Shown here: positions 22,974-34,644 of the stretch, one piece after another
How positions within the stretch are numbered: the stretch's first letter is position 1
Layout of the letters: every line of letters begins with the position of its first letter
The notes under the pieces: model-generated
The model's database searches: none
Seen by the model: only the letters and a program-made list of their open reading frames with translations
Told to the model about the DNA's origin: nothing
Source of the DNA: Adiantum capillus-veneris
Taxonomy: Eukaryota; Streptophyta; Polypodiopsida; Polypodiales; Pteridaceae
Length of the DNA stretch: 64,000 bases
Assembly: GCA_014529385.2 (NCBI GenBank)
Contig: CM043942.1
Location: forward strand, 48,528,244 to 48,592,243
Reading direction: 5' to 3'
Position numbers and translations under genes: made by a program

Positions 22974-23399
22974 GATTTCTGGGCTTAAGATCTTTTTCTT
23001 GGTTCAAGTAGACTTAGTCCACTGTGTTCAAGTGCTTTGGTTAGGGAAAAGTCGAAACTATGTCCAAAACCACAACCGTTTCGTCACAATTCTTGTAAAT
23101 TGTCGCTTTTAGACACCCCTGACTTCCGAATGAATTTTGAGGCCTCAAACGACGTTTTTTTTTTCAAAGTTGAACTAAATGGTTTCCATTGGCATACATT
23201 TAGTTCAAATTTTGCTCTAAGATCTGTAGAGCCGCTCTCAGGCTACGTTTTGATATAAAAACTTTTCCGATCCGATACCGTTTGTGAAAGTTATGGCCAA
23301 AACAGTGAAATGCAGTTTAGAATGGTCAAAATGAGTCCAAATTCAATTTTGAAAAAAGATTTGGGATCTCTGTGACACTGTGAACACTTCTGTGTGGTC

Positions 23400-24860
23400 A
23401 AAAGCACCATTGGACCCTGAAACTGGCCTGGAGACATCCTACGCGTAGTATGTCTATATGCTCAGAATTTAACAAAATTTGGTCTAGAGACTCCCCTTAA
23501 GTCCAGCAACACAATGGTATGCTCAGAATCTCATTTGGATTTAAAAATGGCCTTGAGACATCCTACGCGTAGGATGTCTTTTTGCTCAGAATGACTTGAA
23601 ATTTTCACCCCAGCTTCTCCTTGATGTGCTGATCACAGTGGTGTGCTCATAGGTTGATTTGGAGTCCTAAATCAAGCTGGAGACATCCTACGCATAGGAT
23701 GTCTTTTCGCTCTGTTTCAGCTCAAACTTGCACTGTAGCTTCCCCTTGATGTGCTAAACTCACAGCTATTTTTACTTTTTGATTCTGACACCTATAGGCT
23801 GGTCAAATGATCAAGAATCTGTTTCAAAATCCTGATGTCTGTTCTGATGAATTCCTAAGTCAAATCAGCTCCAAATTGGACCAAATTTGACTAGGAGGCT
23901 TGCCTAAGGCTATATGACAGCATGGTATGGTCACAATAAAATTTTGGTTTCAGAATTATGCCTTAGACATCCTACGCGTAGGATGTCTAACTGCTCAGAA
24001 TTACCCCAAATTTGAACCACAGACTCTCCTTAAGGTGCTGATCACTGTGGTATGCTCAAAATTAAGTTTGGAGTGCAAAATCACACATATGTCATACTAC
24101 GCGTAGGATGTCTTTTTGGCCTGTTTGACCCCATACTTGACCCAAAGCTTCCCCTTGATGTCAGCAACCCAGTGGTATGCTTAGATTTGAGTTTGGATCT
24201 CAAAAGACCCAAATTTTACCTGTTCTTGTCTTTTTCAGTCAAAAGTGTTAAAGTCCGCTTTGAACCCAATTTTCTCACCCAAATGAGGTGAAAACTCCCA
24301 CATGGACTCAAAACATCATGTATAACATGCACATGAAGTCATCCTATGGTTTGGTCTCTAAAATTATGCCTTGGGCACAATTTGGATAGGATGTCTGTCC
24401 ATTCTCATCTTTTGGTCTTGATCTGTCAAAATTTGGTCAAACTTCCACTTTCCAGGTGAAAATAGGGTAAAATCTACCTTCTAAACACACTGGTAACCTC
24501 AGATTTTCAAAATTTCCACCAGATCACCCTGTAGACATCCTACGCGTAGGATGTCTAGTGCTGATTTTTTCAGACTGAAGTGTCCCTGATGCTTCCTTAT
24601 GCTCTCAGCAAGTGCAAGTATGCTTCACAATTGCAAAAACATGCAAAAATCACTCAATTAAGCCTTTGCTAAAATTTTGCGTTTTTTGACTCCGCCTTTT
24701 GGCTTTTGGTCAACAAAAATAGGGAAAAACGCCCAAGTCAATATGTTATTAGGGTGAAACCTACCCTCTTAACCCACTGGTGCAGTCTGAATTTTCAAAA
24801 TTGGTCTCCAGAACCCCCTTGAGACATCCTACGCATAGGATGTCTATGTTTACAAAATTG
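23400..24860 (-). repeat. Palindrome-bearing tandem repeats in the H leader
   Basis: A palindrome with core ACATCCTACGCGTAGGATGT recurs near 23,432, 23,556, 23,681, 23,965, 24,090, 24,533 and 24,822, with a degenerate copy near 24,374. Intervals are 124, 125, 284, 125, 284, 159 and 289 bp. Flanking text such as GCTCAGAAT and CTCCTTAAGGTGCTGATCAC is repeated too. No coding frame spans the block. Confidence 0.9.
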
Positions 24861-25370
24861 CAGGTTTTCTTCATAGAACCCTTGCAAATGCTCTTTTATA
24901 TGCACAACATCAGTTAGTCATACAAAAATATCCACAAAAGCTTGTTTAATGCATTTTTACCCTCAAAAGCACACTTTTTCGTGATTTCAAATGCAATCAA
25001 GCACTTTAGCAAATAATTCAATGATGAATAGCTCTAGATCAGAATCAAATCACTTACCTAAAGCTACTCCTACAAACCATATGGGGTTTTGCATCTATGA
25101 GTAGAAAAACGCTTCACTGCCACACACGGACTAGTAAACGCTTTTATCACCTCACAAATCACTCGACCACCAACAACTACTCTAATCCACATATCCTAAC
25201 TAAACCTATCTAGTCGCAGACCCTCGGCAAGACACACGCTTCCTGGCTATCCACTTGATCGCGGAATATCCTCTTCCGGATCCACTTAAGAAAAACGCTT
25301 TTTTTTAGCCGAAACTAAATCAAGCAACCATCACACAAGTGTTAGTAGGAAACCTACTTAGGTCCTTGTG
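24861..25370. other. Leader of H between palindrome block and PBS
   Basis: No open frame of note; transcribed leader if H was ever active. Confidence 0.5.
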
Positions 25371-25388
25371 TCCCCGGCAGCGGCGCCA
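25371..25388 (-). other. Primer-binding site of H (Asp-tRNA type)
   Basis: The minus strand reads TGGCGCCGCTGCCGGGGA one base after the LTR, the PBS type common in Tat/Athila-like plant gypsy elements. Confidence 0.85.
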
Positions 25389-25389
25389 A

Positions 25390-26346
25390 TGTTGGACGGG
25401 AGAGACTCACACACCCATGAAGTGCATACAAACACTACCTAGATCAACATAATGTCAATCGAGGACACAGATGACACGATAGGCACACGGAGGAAATCTC
25501 TTAAGCTTGTCAGGCTGAGACCATCCTACACATACAACACTCAGGAAGGCCAACTAAACCACAATCAAGAACCTCACTGCTCTCAACTACACCACCTAGC
25601 CACATACACACATGCGGAAGGTAACTCACCTAATCATGCCAGATTCATACGAAACTTAAGGAACACCATCCCCTCACTAGGATACACCTGTCCATAAGCT
25701 TCTACACTCAAAACCCTCACTCTAAACCCATCTGCGGAAAGCGCATAGGATGACAGAGCCGAATTTTGAAAGTGCTCGAAACTGAAATTTATGAGTACCT
25801 ATGCATAGCTTATGTCGCCACGATTCTATAGACTACTAGCACACAAAAAACAGACATCGTTTGATACACTTACGGCCACAAATAGCTAGTAGATACGTCG
25901 GCGTGCGCGCTTCGTCTCGCGTGGAATGCTTGGCGTTGTCGCGTAGCTCTCCTCGAGCCTACCGCAATGGTGCAATCGGATCTCCAATGTGTTCAGCGAG
26001 CCGGGCGTAGCGGGAGGATGAAGCTCACACTCACTCTCTTTCTCTCTCACACACAGTAGACGGCAGCGCTAAAACTTTGATTATGATTAAAGTCCTTTTA
26101 CAAAATGACCTAGGTACCTTATATACTAAGGCTACCTTAGGTTTAACCAAAAATGGGGTTGAAAGGGTCAAATGGCTTTGTATTTACAATCTGGAAGTGC
26201 CATTGCACCCCGGCTTCTGAAACTAGAATAACTACTCATTACAAATGAAGTTTATAGCCATAATTTGCAGCATTTCATAACTCGCAAAAGATAAGACTTT
26301 GGTACGAAACTTGAGTTATGTTGTGTTGTTGACCCAACGGTCAACA
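25390..26346 (-). repeat. Right (5') LTR of H (957 bp)
   Basis: On the minus strand it runs from TGTTGACCGTTGG to GTCCAACA and is followed by the PBS. CpG-rich around 25,900-26,000. The reading frame on the plus strand at 25,452 is incidental. Confidence 0.85.
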
Positions 26347-26581
26347 CTTGGGTAGGGTTCCCACCTCAAGGTTATTCCTACCTTGCCTAAGATCTTAGGT
26401 AATAACTTTTAACACTAACCTTTGGAGGTCTTGAATGAAGCTAACCCTAAGGTCTTTTGAGCTCCATTATGTGCACATGTCTATATTCTACCTCTTGTTC
26501 CCATTCATCTTTGCAATATTAAATGATCAGTTTAATATGAGAAAGTCTTTTTGAAATAGGTAGATATTACATTTTATGACA
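26347..26581 (-). repeat. LTR of gypsy P, second part
   Basis: Continues the LTR interrupted at 16,519 and ends at TTTTATGACA, the start of the LTR on the minus strand. A polypurine tract (minus strand CAAGAGAGAGGTAA) abuts it. Confidence 0.85.
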
Positions 26582-28872
26582 TTACCTCTCTCTTGAAACC
26601 ATAGTCGTCCTGGACTATGAGGTAGAGAAGATAAAGTCTTAGTCATTAGTCTACATTTCTTAGCGGATAGGCCATCTCATTGGTTCGTTTTAAGATTTGG
26701 AAAGGACCATTGTATCTTTTTGATAATTTAGCATAATACTTTTGATAACGCGTAAGATTTTTGCTCGTAGTTTGCCTCAATTGAGCCTTGGGAAACTTGA
26801 GTAGGACCCAATCATTTTTCTTGAAGGCTAAGTCCCATCTGTGCTTGTCAATAACAGCTTTTTGCCTTTGTTGGGAGATGGATATAGCCTCAATCTTTTG
26901 AAAATATTCTTGTAGGTCTCGGCTATACTCATCAGCGCGAAGATCTTCCCATGTACCTTAAGTAGCAAGGGACTTTTTGGTCTTTCGTCAATGATCTCAA
27001 AAGGAGTCTTCCCTGTATATAGTGTTATTGTACGCATACTCTACAAGGGGTAGGTACCTCTCCCATTGGGAACGTTGATCTACTTTCGTAACATAGGTCT
27101 TGAGTAGATCTAGAATCGTGAGGTTAGCTATTTCACTTTGGCCATCCGTTTGTGGGTGATAGACTGAAGAGAAATCTAGCCTTGTAACTAGATTCTCAAA
27201 GAGACCCTTCCAAAAATTATTGGTCATTTGAGGATCTCTATCCGACACGATTGATGTTGGCAAGCCATGGTGTTTGAAAATTTGGGCTATAAAGAGGTTT
27301 GCCATTTGGTGCGCCTTAATAGTCTTTTTGACAAGTATAAAGTGTGTTTGTTTGCTAAACCTGTCGACTATTGTCCATATTTGCATATTCCCATGGATAG
27401 GCTTGGGTAATCCAAAGATAAAATCCATGGATATACTCTCCCATGGTGAATTAGGGATTGGTAATGGCTGGAGTACCCCAGGTTGCTTCCCTATATCATA
27501 CTTTGTCTTTTGGCATACGATGCATTTTCAAACATACTCTTGTATGTCTACTTTTATGGTAGGCCAATAGAAGTATGTTTCTACTTCTCAAAGAGTAGGT
27601 TGCCCTCTATGCCCTGCATAGGGAGGAGCATGGGATTCATACATTACTTTGTCATGAAGGGAGTGAGTAACACATAGCCTATTGCCATGGAGAAGGTAAC
27701 CATCCTGCAAGGTGAATGGTTCTTCTTTCTTCCCTAAGGCAAGGGATGAAATTACATCCTTCAAATCGGGGTCAATAGCATACTCATCTATCATGGAAGA
27801 TAGATCATTGTCAGTTGCTATGGACACCGCATTTCCCCTTGGTCATCATGATAGTGCATCGGCCACTTGATTGTGCTTGTGAGCAATATGAAAATTGAAT
27901 TGTGAAAGAAAATTTTCCCACCTCATTTGTTTGTCGGAGAGCTTGGTTTGTGTCATGAAGTACTTAAGACTTTGGTGATCTGTTAGTAGGATCCCCAAAA
28001 GATAGTGCTTCCATGTGTCAAGGGAATGTATGACAGATAGCAACTCCTTTTCGTAGATGCCCAATACTCGCTCATCGGAATCGAGTCTTCGACTCTCATA
28101 TGCTATGGCATGCCCTTCTTGAAGCAAGATTGCTCCAAGGCAATCTCCACAAGCATCACATTGGACCTCACATGGTTTTGAGAGATCCGGCAATGTAAGC
28201 ACAGGTTGAAAAGTAAATTTTTCTTTAAGGTTCTCAAAAGCATTTTGTTCTTTGGCAATCCATATACTTAACATTCTACTTTGTCAAGTCATGTAATGGT
28301 CTTGCTATTTGTGAGAATATAGCTATGAAGCATCTATAGTATGCACACATACCAATAAAGCTTTGGAGCTCCTGTAGATTCCTTGCGTTATGCCATCCTT
28401 TTATTACCTCTAACTTGGTTGGATCCATACGGATACCATCTTGCGAGATAATGTGACTTAAGTATTGAATCTCTTGAAGGAAAAATTCACTCTTCTTTTG
28501 ATTAATGACAAGTTTATTCTCCCTCAATGCTTGAAAAATTACCTAGAGATGTTGCTTATGCTCCTCAATAGATTTGGAGTAGATGATGATATCATCGCAG
28601 TAAACTTGCGCCAGGGTCTGAAGATTTTCTCCATTAAGCAGTTGAATGTGTCTAGAGATTTGTCAAGCCAAAAGGCATGACAAGGTATTCATATAAAGAC
28701 CAACATTGTGTGAATGTGGTCTTTACGATATCTTCATTCACTATCCTTATTTGATGATAGCCACTTTTAAGGTCAATCCTACTAAAGTAGGTCAAGCCTT
28801 GTAGCTTATCAAACAGATCTTCTACCCACAGTACAAGAAATATTACTTTGATAGTGATCTGGTTTAGTGCTC
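26582..28872 (-). mobile_element. Gypsy P pol region (fossil)
   Basis: Minus-strand order from 28,872 down: reverse transcriptase ([15 protein letters not shown]-like region, HIISQDGIRMDPTKLEVI), RNase H (CEVQCDACGDCLGAILLQEG, AYESRRLDSDERVLGIYEKE), integrase (MDFIFGLPKPIHGNMQIWTI, SDRDPQMTNNFWKGLFENL), then the 3' UTR and LTR. Sequence follows G and F closely. Broken in about five places. Its gag may be the fragment at 32,765-33,555. Confidence 0.85.
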
Positions 28873-29561
28873 TGTCACATTAGCAAAAATATGAACCCCA
28901 AAAGGGCCTTGTAAGGATCCCTAATTTTAAGGGATTAAGGCAAAAAAATGTGTGTGATTTAGGAGAGAAGAGCATTCAATGAGGGTTTTCTCATAGGATT
29001 TTTTTTGGGTTGTCATAGGATTTTTGTAGGCTGAAATAGAGTCTGGGGGGGTATTAGGTACATTCTCTCTCTACCCAAAAAAGTGGTGGCCCTTATGACA
29101 ATAACTACCCTACCCCCTTTCTTTTGCCACATCATCAAGGGCGTCCATAACCCCCGCCCTTTTTCAAGAAAAATTCAAATAAACCTCATTTTTACTCAAA
29201 ACTTCTCCCCAACCTATATGCATACCCAAAAATCAAATTTTTCTCTCAAAATCTCACTGCTAGACCTGCAAAATGTCAAATTTCCACCTTTTCTCAGTTC
29301 CCTCCAAAATCACTCCCCTCTCTCACACTCCTCTCCCTCTCTCTTCTCTCTTCTATTTTTCATCACAAACTCTTTCTCCTTCCCTCTCCTTGTTGCAGGT
29401 CCACTCCATAGCTCTCCACTCCATAGCTCTACTGCAGCTCTCCATCCCATAGCTCTCCTCTCCACTCCGTAGCTCTGCAGCTCTCCATTCCATAGTTGTC
29501 CACTCCATAGCTCTCCTCTCCACTCCGTATCTCTGTTGTAGCTCTTCATACCATAGGTCTC
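28873..29561. other. Unassigned DNA with pyrimidine-rich tracts
   Basis: Matches no element in the window. A CT-rich stretch covers about 29,280-29,400, and a minisatellite of CCACTCCATAGCTCT-like units covers about 29,400-29,545. Confidence 0.6.
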
Positions 29562-30970
29562 TTGCTTGATGCCAACTTTATCCCCCTTTCCATGGAGCTA
29601 AGTGACATTACAAACCTCCCATCCGCAGCAAGATCTCCAAGTTCAAAAATGGTGTCTCTACATGTTCGACTGCCAAAGGACTTCGCACCCTTAAAACTCA
29701 ATACTTGTAAATTGCACAACAACACCATGATACATGTCACACCAATGTGGACCTTTGGGTGCATGGTTGCCTCTACCCTAATGATCAATGTGTATTCAAC
29801 ATTCAATAGCCTTGCTTATTCTTACAATATGTAGAGAGGGGAGCAAGGTCTTCTTGGTGGACACTGCAAGTGATTGTTGACTATTGGAGCTAATAGCACA
29901 CAATGGTCTTTGCATCAATGCCAACTTCTTTCCCATACCACTAGTGGATTGCGCGAAAGGATCATTCATGCAGAGGAGGAAGTGCAACTACACGTGGAAG
30001 AGAAAAATGCTAAGATTGCAAAGATTAAAGATAAGATCCTGCATCTTAAAAAGACGCCCTTAGGTGCAAGGAAACATAAGAGGAGTTTCTCATCCATAGA
30101 GACTTTAGCCCCCGAAGGCGGTGCTCAAAAAATAAGGGTTACAGCTACAAGGTGCATTTTGCTATGCTCCAATACATACTTTAAATTTCTTCTGTGGTAA
30201 TGTTTTGTCCCTTCTTCTAGGAATTTTATCCAAGAGCTGTGTGGCCACATCCAAGAGGATCTCATCCATTTGTTGAGTTTGTGCCTCAAGAAATCGGATG
30301 TCGTAGCCCGTTTACAAGCACCAAATATAGAACATTCTATTTCCTTGTCAATGAGGAGCCCTCCTTGGAGGAGATGGAGATCCCGCATTTGGCAATGGGT
30401 GGGGTGTTGCCAAATAGTAAAGATCCCACGCCCGCCCCTATAGATGTTCAGAGTGAGCAAAGATTGCAAGCCGTCAAATATACCCACTTCTTGGAAGGGG
30501 AAATTACAGTGAGAGAGCATATTTCTGGCACCTTCGAGGTGCCCGACCTCAACAATCGTGACCCAGGTGCAATACCCAAAGTGGAGATCAACCGCCTAAA
30601 CAACATAATGATTGAAGATGAAGAGTATCTATTCTTGTATGATCTGGAAAAGGCTTTTGGTGAGCGGTTAGATGAGTGCTTAAGCCTTATATGCACAAAG
30701 ATGGAGTTCCCTCTTGATCCTGCACCAAAACATACAGATGACAAGTTGCTTCCATTAAGGGACTCTGTCAGAGCAGAGTAAAGTCACGAATGAGGAGTTT
30801 GTTGCAACAGAAGCAAGATTGTTGCCAACCAAACTCCTATCCGCCCTGACTTGTCTGGTTCGCACAATCCCCGCACAGTTGATGAGAGCAAATCCTATAT
30901 CAACCTTGAAGCCACACCAAGTATGGATGATGAGGATAACGCCTCGCATGAAATAAGGCCTCGTTCATGA
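29562..30970 (+). pseudogene. Unidentified gene-like region R, plus strand
   Basis: Three stretches read like real protein: 29,562-29,834 (LSDITNLPSAARSPSSKMVS), a charged, probably coiled-coil segment near 29,960-30,120 (ERIIHAEEEVQLHVEEKNAK), and 30,223-30,780 (FYPRAVWPHPRGSHPFVEFV, EEYLFLYDLEKAFGERLDEC). A tail follows, ending near 30,970 (DDEDNASHEIRPRS). The interval 30,153-30,221 begins GT and ends TTCTTCTAG and could be an intron. Frame changes elsewhere suggest decay or unrecognised introns. I do not recognise the family and assign no function. Confidence 0.4.
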
Positions 30971-30989
30971 GAGTAATACTCATCCTTTC

Positions 30990-31845
30990 TAGTCTTTGTT
31001 TCTTCACAATTTGACACTCGTCTAGCTAGAGCACACACGTCAACTTTGATCCTAGCGCTACAAAATGTCAAAAATAACATATGAAAAACCATAATTTGGA
31101 AAAAAAAACTGACTACGCATTGTTGTAGCCTCATCATTAGATGGTACACCATAAAAATGTACCATTGCCATTTGAAGCTTTCTCAAATCAACAAAAATAT
31201 TATTTGACATTGAGTAAGGAAATCCCTTGTCCACTCTGTCTGCACCGACGCTTGCATTGGTATGTTTTCTTACTCCTTTTGACCTCTTGGTAAAGGTGGA
31301 TGAAGACATTATCTCCTCTATGTGCAAATAGCCCCCTATTCGAAAGTACACATCCTAGTTCAAAGCCTTCTTAGCAAGATTGACCTTAAATGGTATAGGA
31401 AAAACATTCTCAGTAATTCCTCTTTCCCTTAAAGCATCCTTAAGGAGACCATATAAGGCAACGTAGCCCTTAGTACTAATTCCCACTTCATCACAAGTGG
31501 CAATGTTGGACAAGAAAGATTGCCCAATTTTGTGCTTCTTGAAGGAGTCTGCAACTTCCTTTGTCACTTGGAGGAAGTGGTTTGCCTCTTTTGCAATCAC
31601 CTCAAGCAGGCTAGTCTCTTTGAAAATGCAGTGTCCCCCTTGTGGATGTAGCAAAGCAGGTCACATGGCAACCACAACATGCTGTTGTCTTCAAAGCTCA
31701 CAACATACTTGAGTATGTGCACATGCATATACTCAATGATGGTGTGAAAAGTGTCATTGTGGAGTTGCATAGGTTTTTGTAAATCGATTGTGCAAGTGAA
31801 GAAGCCGTGAAGATCATTGCGTCCAACGTATTTGGTGTCCTCTAG
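30990..31845 (-). pseudogene. Unidentified gene-like region S, minus strand
   Basis: Minus-strand frames give protein-like text: TKYVGRNDLHGFFTCTIDLQ, YVVSFEDNSMLWLPCDLLCY, LEVIAKEANHFLQVTKEVAD, IATCDEVGISTKGYVALYGL, RVDKGFPYSMSNNIFVDLRK. There is an in-frame stop near 31,355 and a frame change near 31,620. Its tail converges on R. A further piece of similar quality lies at about 32,545-32,700 minus (FEIVHVNDHWILSNIREHLI), so S may begin there with the CT-repeat block between. Family not recognised. Confidence 0.4.
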
Positions 31846-31924
31846 GAAAGAAGGAACCGCAAAAGGGGGGTGTGTGGCTCTTTTGATGATGTTGCTGCGT
31901 GGGAGGAGCATGTGTTGCCATGGT

Positions 31925-32022
<98 letters not shown>

Positions 32023-32098
32023 AGAAGGAACCGCAAAAGGGGGGTGTGTGTCTCTTTTGATGATGATGCTGCGTGGGAGGAGCATGTGTTGCCATGGT

Positions 32099-32149
<51 letters not shown>
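31846..32149. repeat. Duplicated 81-bp unit, each followed by a long CT microsatellite
   Basis: Units at 31,846-31,926 and 32,020-32,101 are almost identical (GAAAGAAGGAACCGCAAAAG to TTGCCATGGTGA). Each is followed by (CT)n at 31,927-32,019 and 32,102-32,149. Confidence 0.9.
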
Positions 32150-32150
<1 letters not shown>

Positions 32151-32764
32151 ATGGTGATAGACAAATAAGCATCTTATATACCCCCCCCCCCCTCGTTGCA
32201 AAAAAAAAAAAAACCCAAAGCTCTTTGAGATACACACAAACACACATAGGTGCACACACAAACACTTAAACAAAATGTAAAAAATTTAATCAATGGTAGT
32301 GATACTATAACGACAAAGAAGTTTTGTGTTTCCATTAAACAAAATGCTTTACAACGTGGCATCAAAGTCGGTCACATTGATCTATCAGATCAACGTAAAG
32401 ACAGTGCACTGCCAACCCTCCACTCCTCTTGCACTTCATGGTTGCCTCCATCCGCCTACCGATATGAAACAACAAAAAAGCTTTTAGAAGACTAACATTG
32501 GGATACATGTAGACAACATAAAAATCTAACTGACTTTGTGCCGATTGAGACGAAAATAGGCATCTTTGATATCTTCATAGCCCAAGATAATCAAGTGTTC
32601 TCGTATGTTGGAGAGAATCCAATGGTCATTGACATGCACAATCTCAAAAACACCATTTGACAAAGTAATGGGTATGTCAAATGTCACAAATCAGCAACAC
32701 TGGATTGTAGGGTATCCACTTTCCACTCTTACACATCCAATGCTCATAGTGGAAGCGTAGGTAC
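32150..32764. other. Mostly unassigned DNA with C11- and A-runs
   Basis: Contains short C and A homopolymers near 32,182-32,215 and a CA-rich patch near 32,230-32,270. A possible minus-strand protein segment lies at about 32,545-32,700 (see S). Confidence 0.4.
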
Positions 32765-33555
32765 AAATTAGTGGCTCAAAAAGCATAAGGGCATCATGCT
32801 CTCTCACCTTTCCTCAAGCATAGGAGAGAGAGGATCCTTTGCAATGGGTGTCCTCTTTTGGAGCTTCAACCATGGACGCTCTAGGAGTGTCATTGCATAT
32901 AGTTCTTTTGGGGCAAGAACGATAGCCATGTCCTTGCTCCTCACACTTAAAGCATTTATGGTCTTTGCAAAAGGCCTCTAACTCTTCAGGAAAGAGTTTA
33001 TTTTTACATTTTTAAACTCCTTTCTCCTTTGCCTTGTTATTGTTGTTGTTGGTGGTGGTGGTGTTGCCTTGGGAAGAGTTTTGAGCAGTGTTCTTTCCTT
33101 TAGATTCATTTCGGTCTTTGTTTTCCATGGGCTTAGTATTCCTCCTAGCCCCTTGTTGGAATTGATCCTTGAAGCAAACATAGTGTGGTGGATGACTTCG
33201 GTGATAGTACTAGACCGTTGTGAGTTGACATACTCGGCCATTTCTTCAGGTAATCCCGCACAAAATTTTTGCTTTTGCTCGACAAAGTCTATCTTTTGAA
33301 AGATTGCAGCTTTGAGATGTAAATCCCAAAATTTGTCCACATACTTGTGGATAGACTCATTGGAAAGTAGCTTCAAACTTTGCCATTCGATGAGCACTTT
33401 GTCCTTGGCATCGCTTGCAAGGAATTGCTTCATTATGGAAACTCGCAGAGTTTTCCATGTTCTTGGGGCTTTGCCATTCGCGCGGAGACTAGTCCACCAT
33501 TGACGGGCAGATTTTTGAAAGTGATTCTTCACAAAGAGGATCAAGGGCATTTAAA
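32765..33555 (-). pseudogene. Gypsy gag and start of protease, fragment Q (fossil)
   Basis: The minus strand gives NHFQKSARQWWTSLRANGKA, KYVDKFWDLHLKAAIFQKID, a zinc-knuckle region and the start of protease, matching G. It lies upstream, in minus-strand order, of the P pol region and may be the 5' half of P, separated from it by the unassigned 3.9 kb. Broken in at least one place. Confidence 0.75.
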
Positions 33556-33561
33556 ATTACC

Positions 33562-34534
33562 TTGACATATCTTTACAACAATGCCCATGGTGTCGAAATC
33601 TATGAAGATTCACTGGATAGGACTTGTGTTAAGATAGAGGACACACAAACCAACTTCCAAGCGAAACCCATGGTAAATTACCAAGGAGATCGATACGTAG
33701 GTAGGGACGGGGCTATGTACTTAGCCATGGACAAGCCTAACGAGGTCAACAACATGGGAAGATTGGTTTCCAAGAGGCGTGCAATGGACATTACTCCAAT
33801 ACATCCACCGTCCATGGAACCACTGACCCCAGTAAATCAGTAGGCCAAGTATGTGAACTCGATACTTGTGAAAAGAATCATGATTGAGGATACCTCAATA
33901 GGAATCTACTACATGGATGATACAAAAGCTCACGTAAGAGTATTTTATCGCACAACGTATCCATGCATGAGTTCTTTATCCAAAACAACGATTTTGTGTG
34001 TGTATGTCGACAATGTGCCACTTCCTAATGTGACATTCCAAGACATACATAGGCAAAATTTTGAAGCCATACCAGAAGGTGAAGCCCAAAGGTACACCTA
34101 CCAAGGTTTCCCAATGATGAATAGATTTTCTACTATAGGAAAACCATGAGTAATGCCGCAAGATTTGCAGGGTTTGTCAACATGTGGGGGCATACCTAGA
34201 CAAAGGTCTTCCAAACCCTTCCAGATCTAGCACCTATAGGAAGCACATTCTAGCAACTTGGAATGCAAGAATGAAATGGTTTTTATTTGGCCATGCACGG
34301 GCCATACCAACCACAAACACCTTATACACAGAATTTGATCCAACCACCAATACGGTATCGACCATCTTATGTACAGTATCAAATACCAAACCAACAAAGG
34401 ATGGTTTCAGACCCTCCCAAGTGCAAAAATGGGTCAAGAAAACTTTCAATGGGAATGGAGATCCCTAGGAACATGTTGCTCTCTACAAGCAAGTGATAAG
34501 AGCAGAACATGCTATGAATTTCAGAACATAGTAT
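33562..34534 (+). pseudogene. N-terminal gag-like region related to H (fossil)
   Basis: Plus-strand frames read NNAHGVEIYEDSLDRTCVKI, NYQGDRYVGRDGAMYLAMDK, ILCVYVDNVPLPNVTFQDIH and FRPSQVQKWVKKTFNGNGDP. The last aligns with the H gag segment RPSQV-KWVNRKYSGDKDP. The region is a fragment, broken in about three places, and abuts copia L at about 34,535. Confidence 0.6.
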
Positions 34535-34644
34535 GAGGGCCTTGGGAGTGCTCCATACAAAGCAATACTTGTTGCAAAGGGATTTAAGCAACAACAAGGT
34601 GTGGACTTTGAAGAGATATTTACCCTTGTTGTTAAGATGACCAC

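Larger units (their letters stand above)
16520..26346 (-). mobile_element. Element H: large gypsy-type element with gag and protease, no polymerase seen
   Basis: Terminal repeats begin TGTTAGACGGGAGAGACTCA (left, 16,520) and TGTTGGACGGGAGAGACTCA (right, 25,390); the far end is GGTCAACA at 26,346. The CTTGG target duplication is perfect (16,515-16,519 and 26,347-26,351), and the insertion splits the LTR of P. Minus-strand order: 5' LTR, Asp-tRNA-type PBS, long palindrome-rich leader, gag, protease, an ORF with W-I/V-P-K repeats, unassigned DNA, short left LTR. I saw no reverse transcriptase or integrase. Gag is broken; the other frames look open. Confidence 0.85.

Noticed and set aside
23400-24860. 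CRISPR-like array
   Set aside because: Repeats are palindromic but spacing is irregular, the spacers are themselves repeated, and the block lies in a plant LTR-element leader.
31597-32273. Long frames of Arg-Glu or Ser-Leu repeats on both strands
   Set aside because: They are read through the CT microsatellites; only the part outside the repeats (TKYVGRND and onward) looks like protein.
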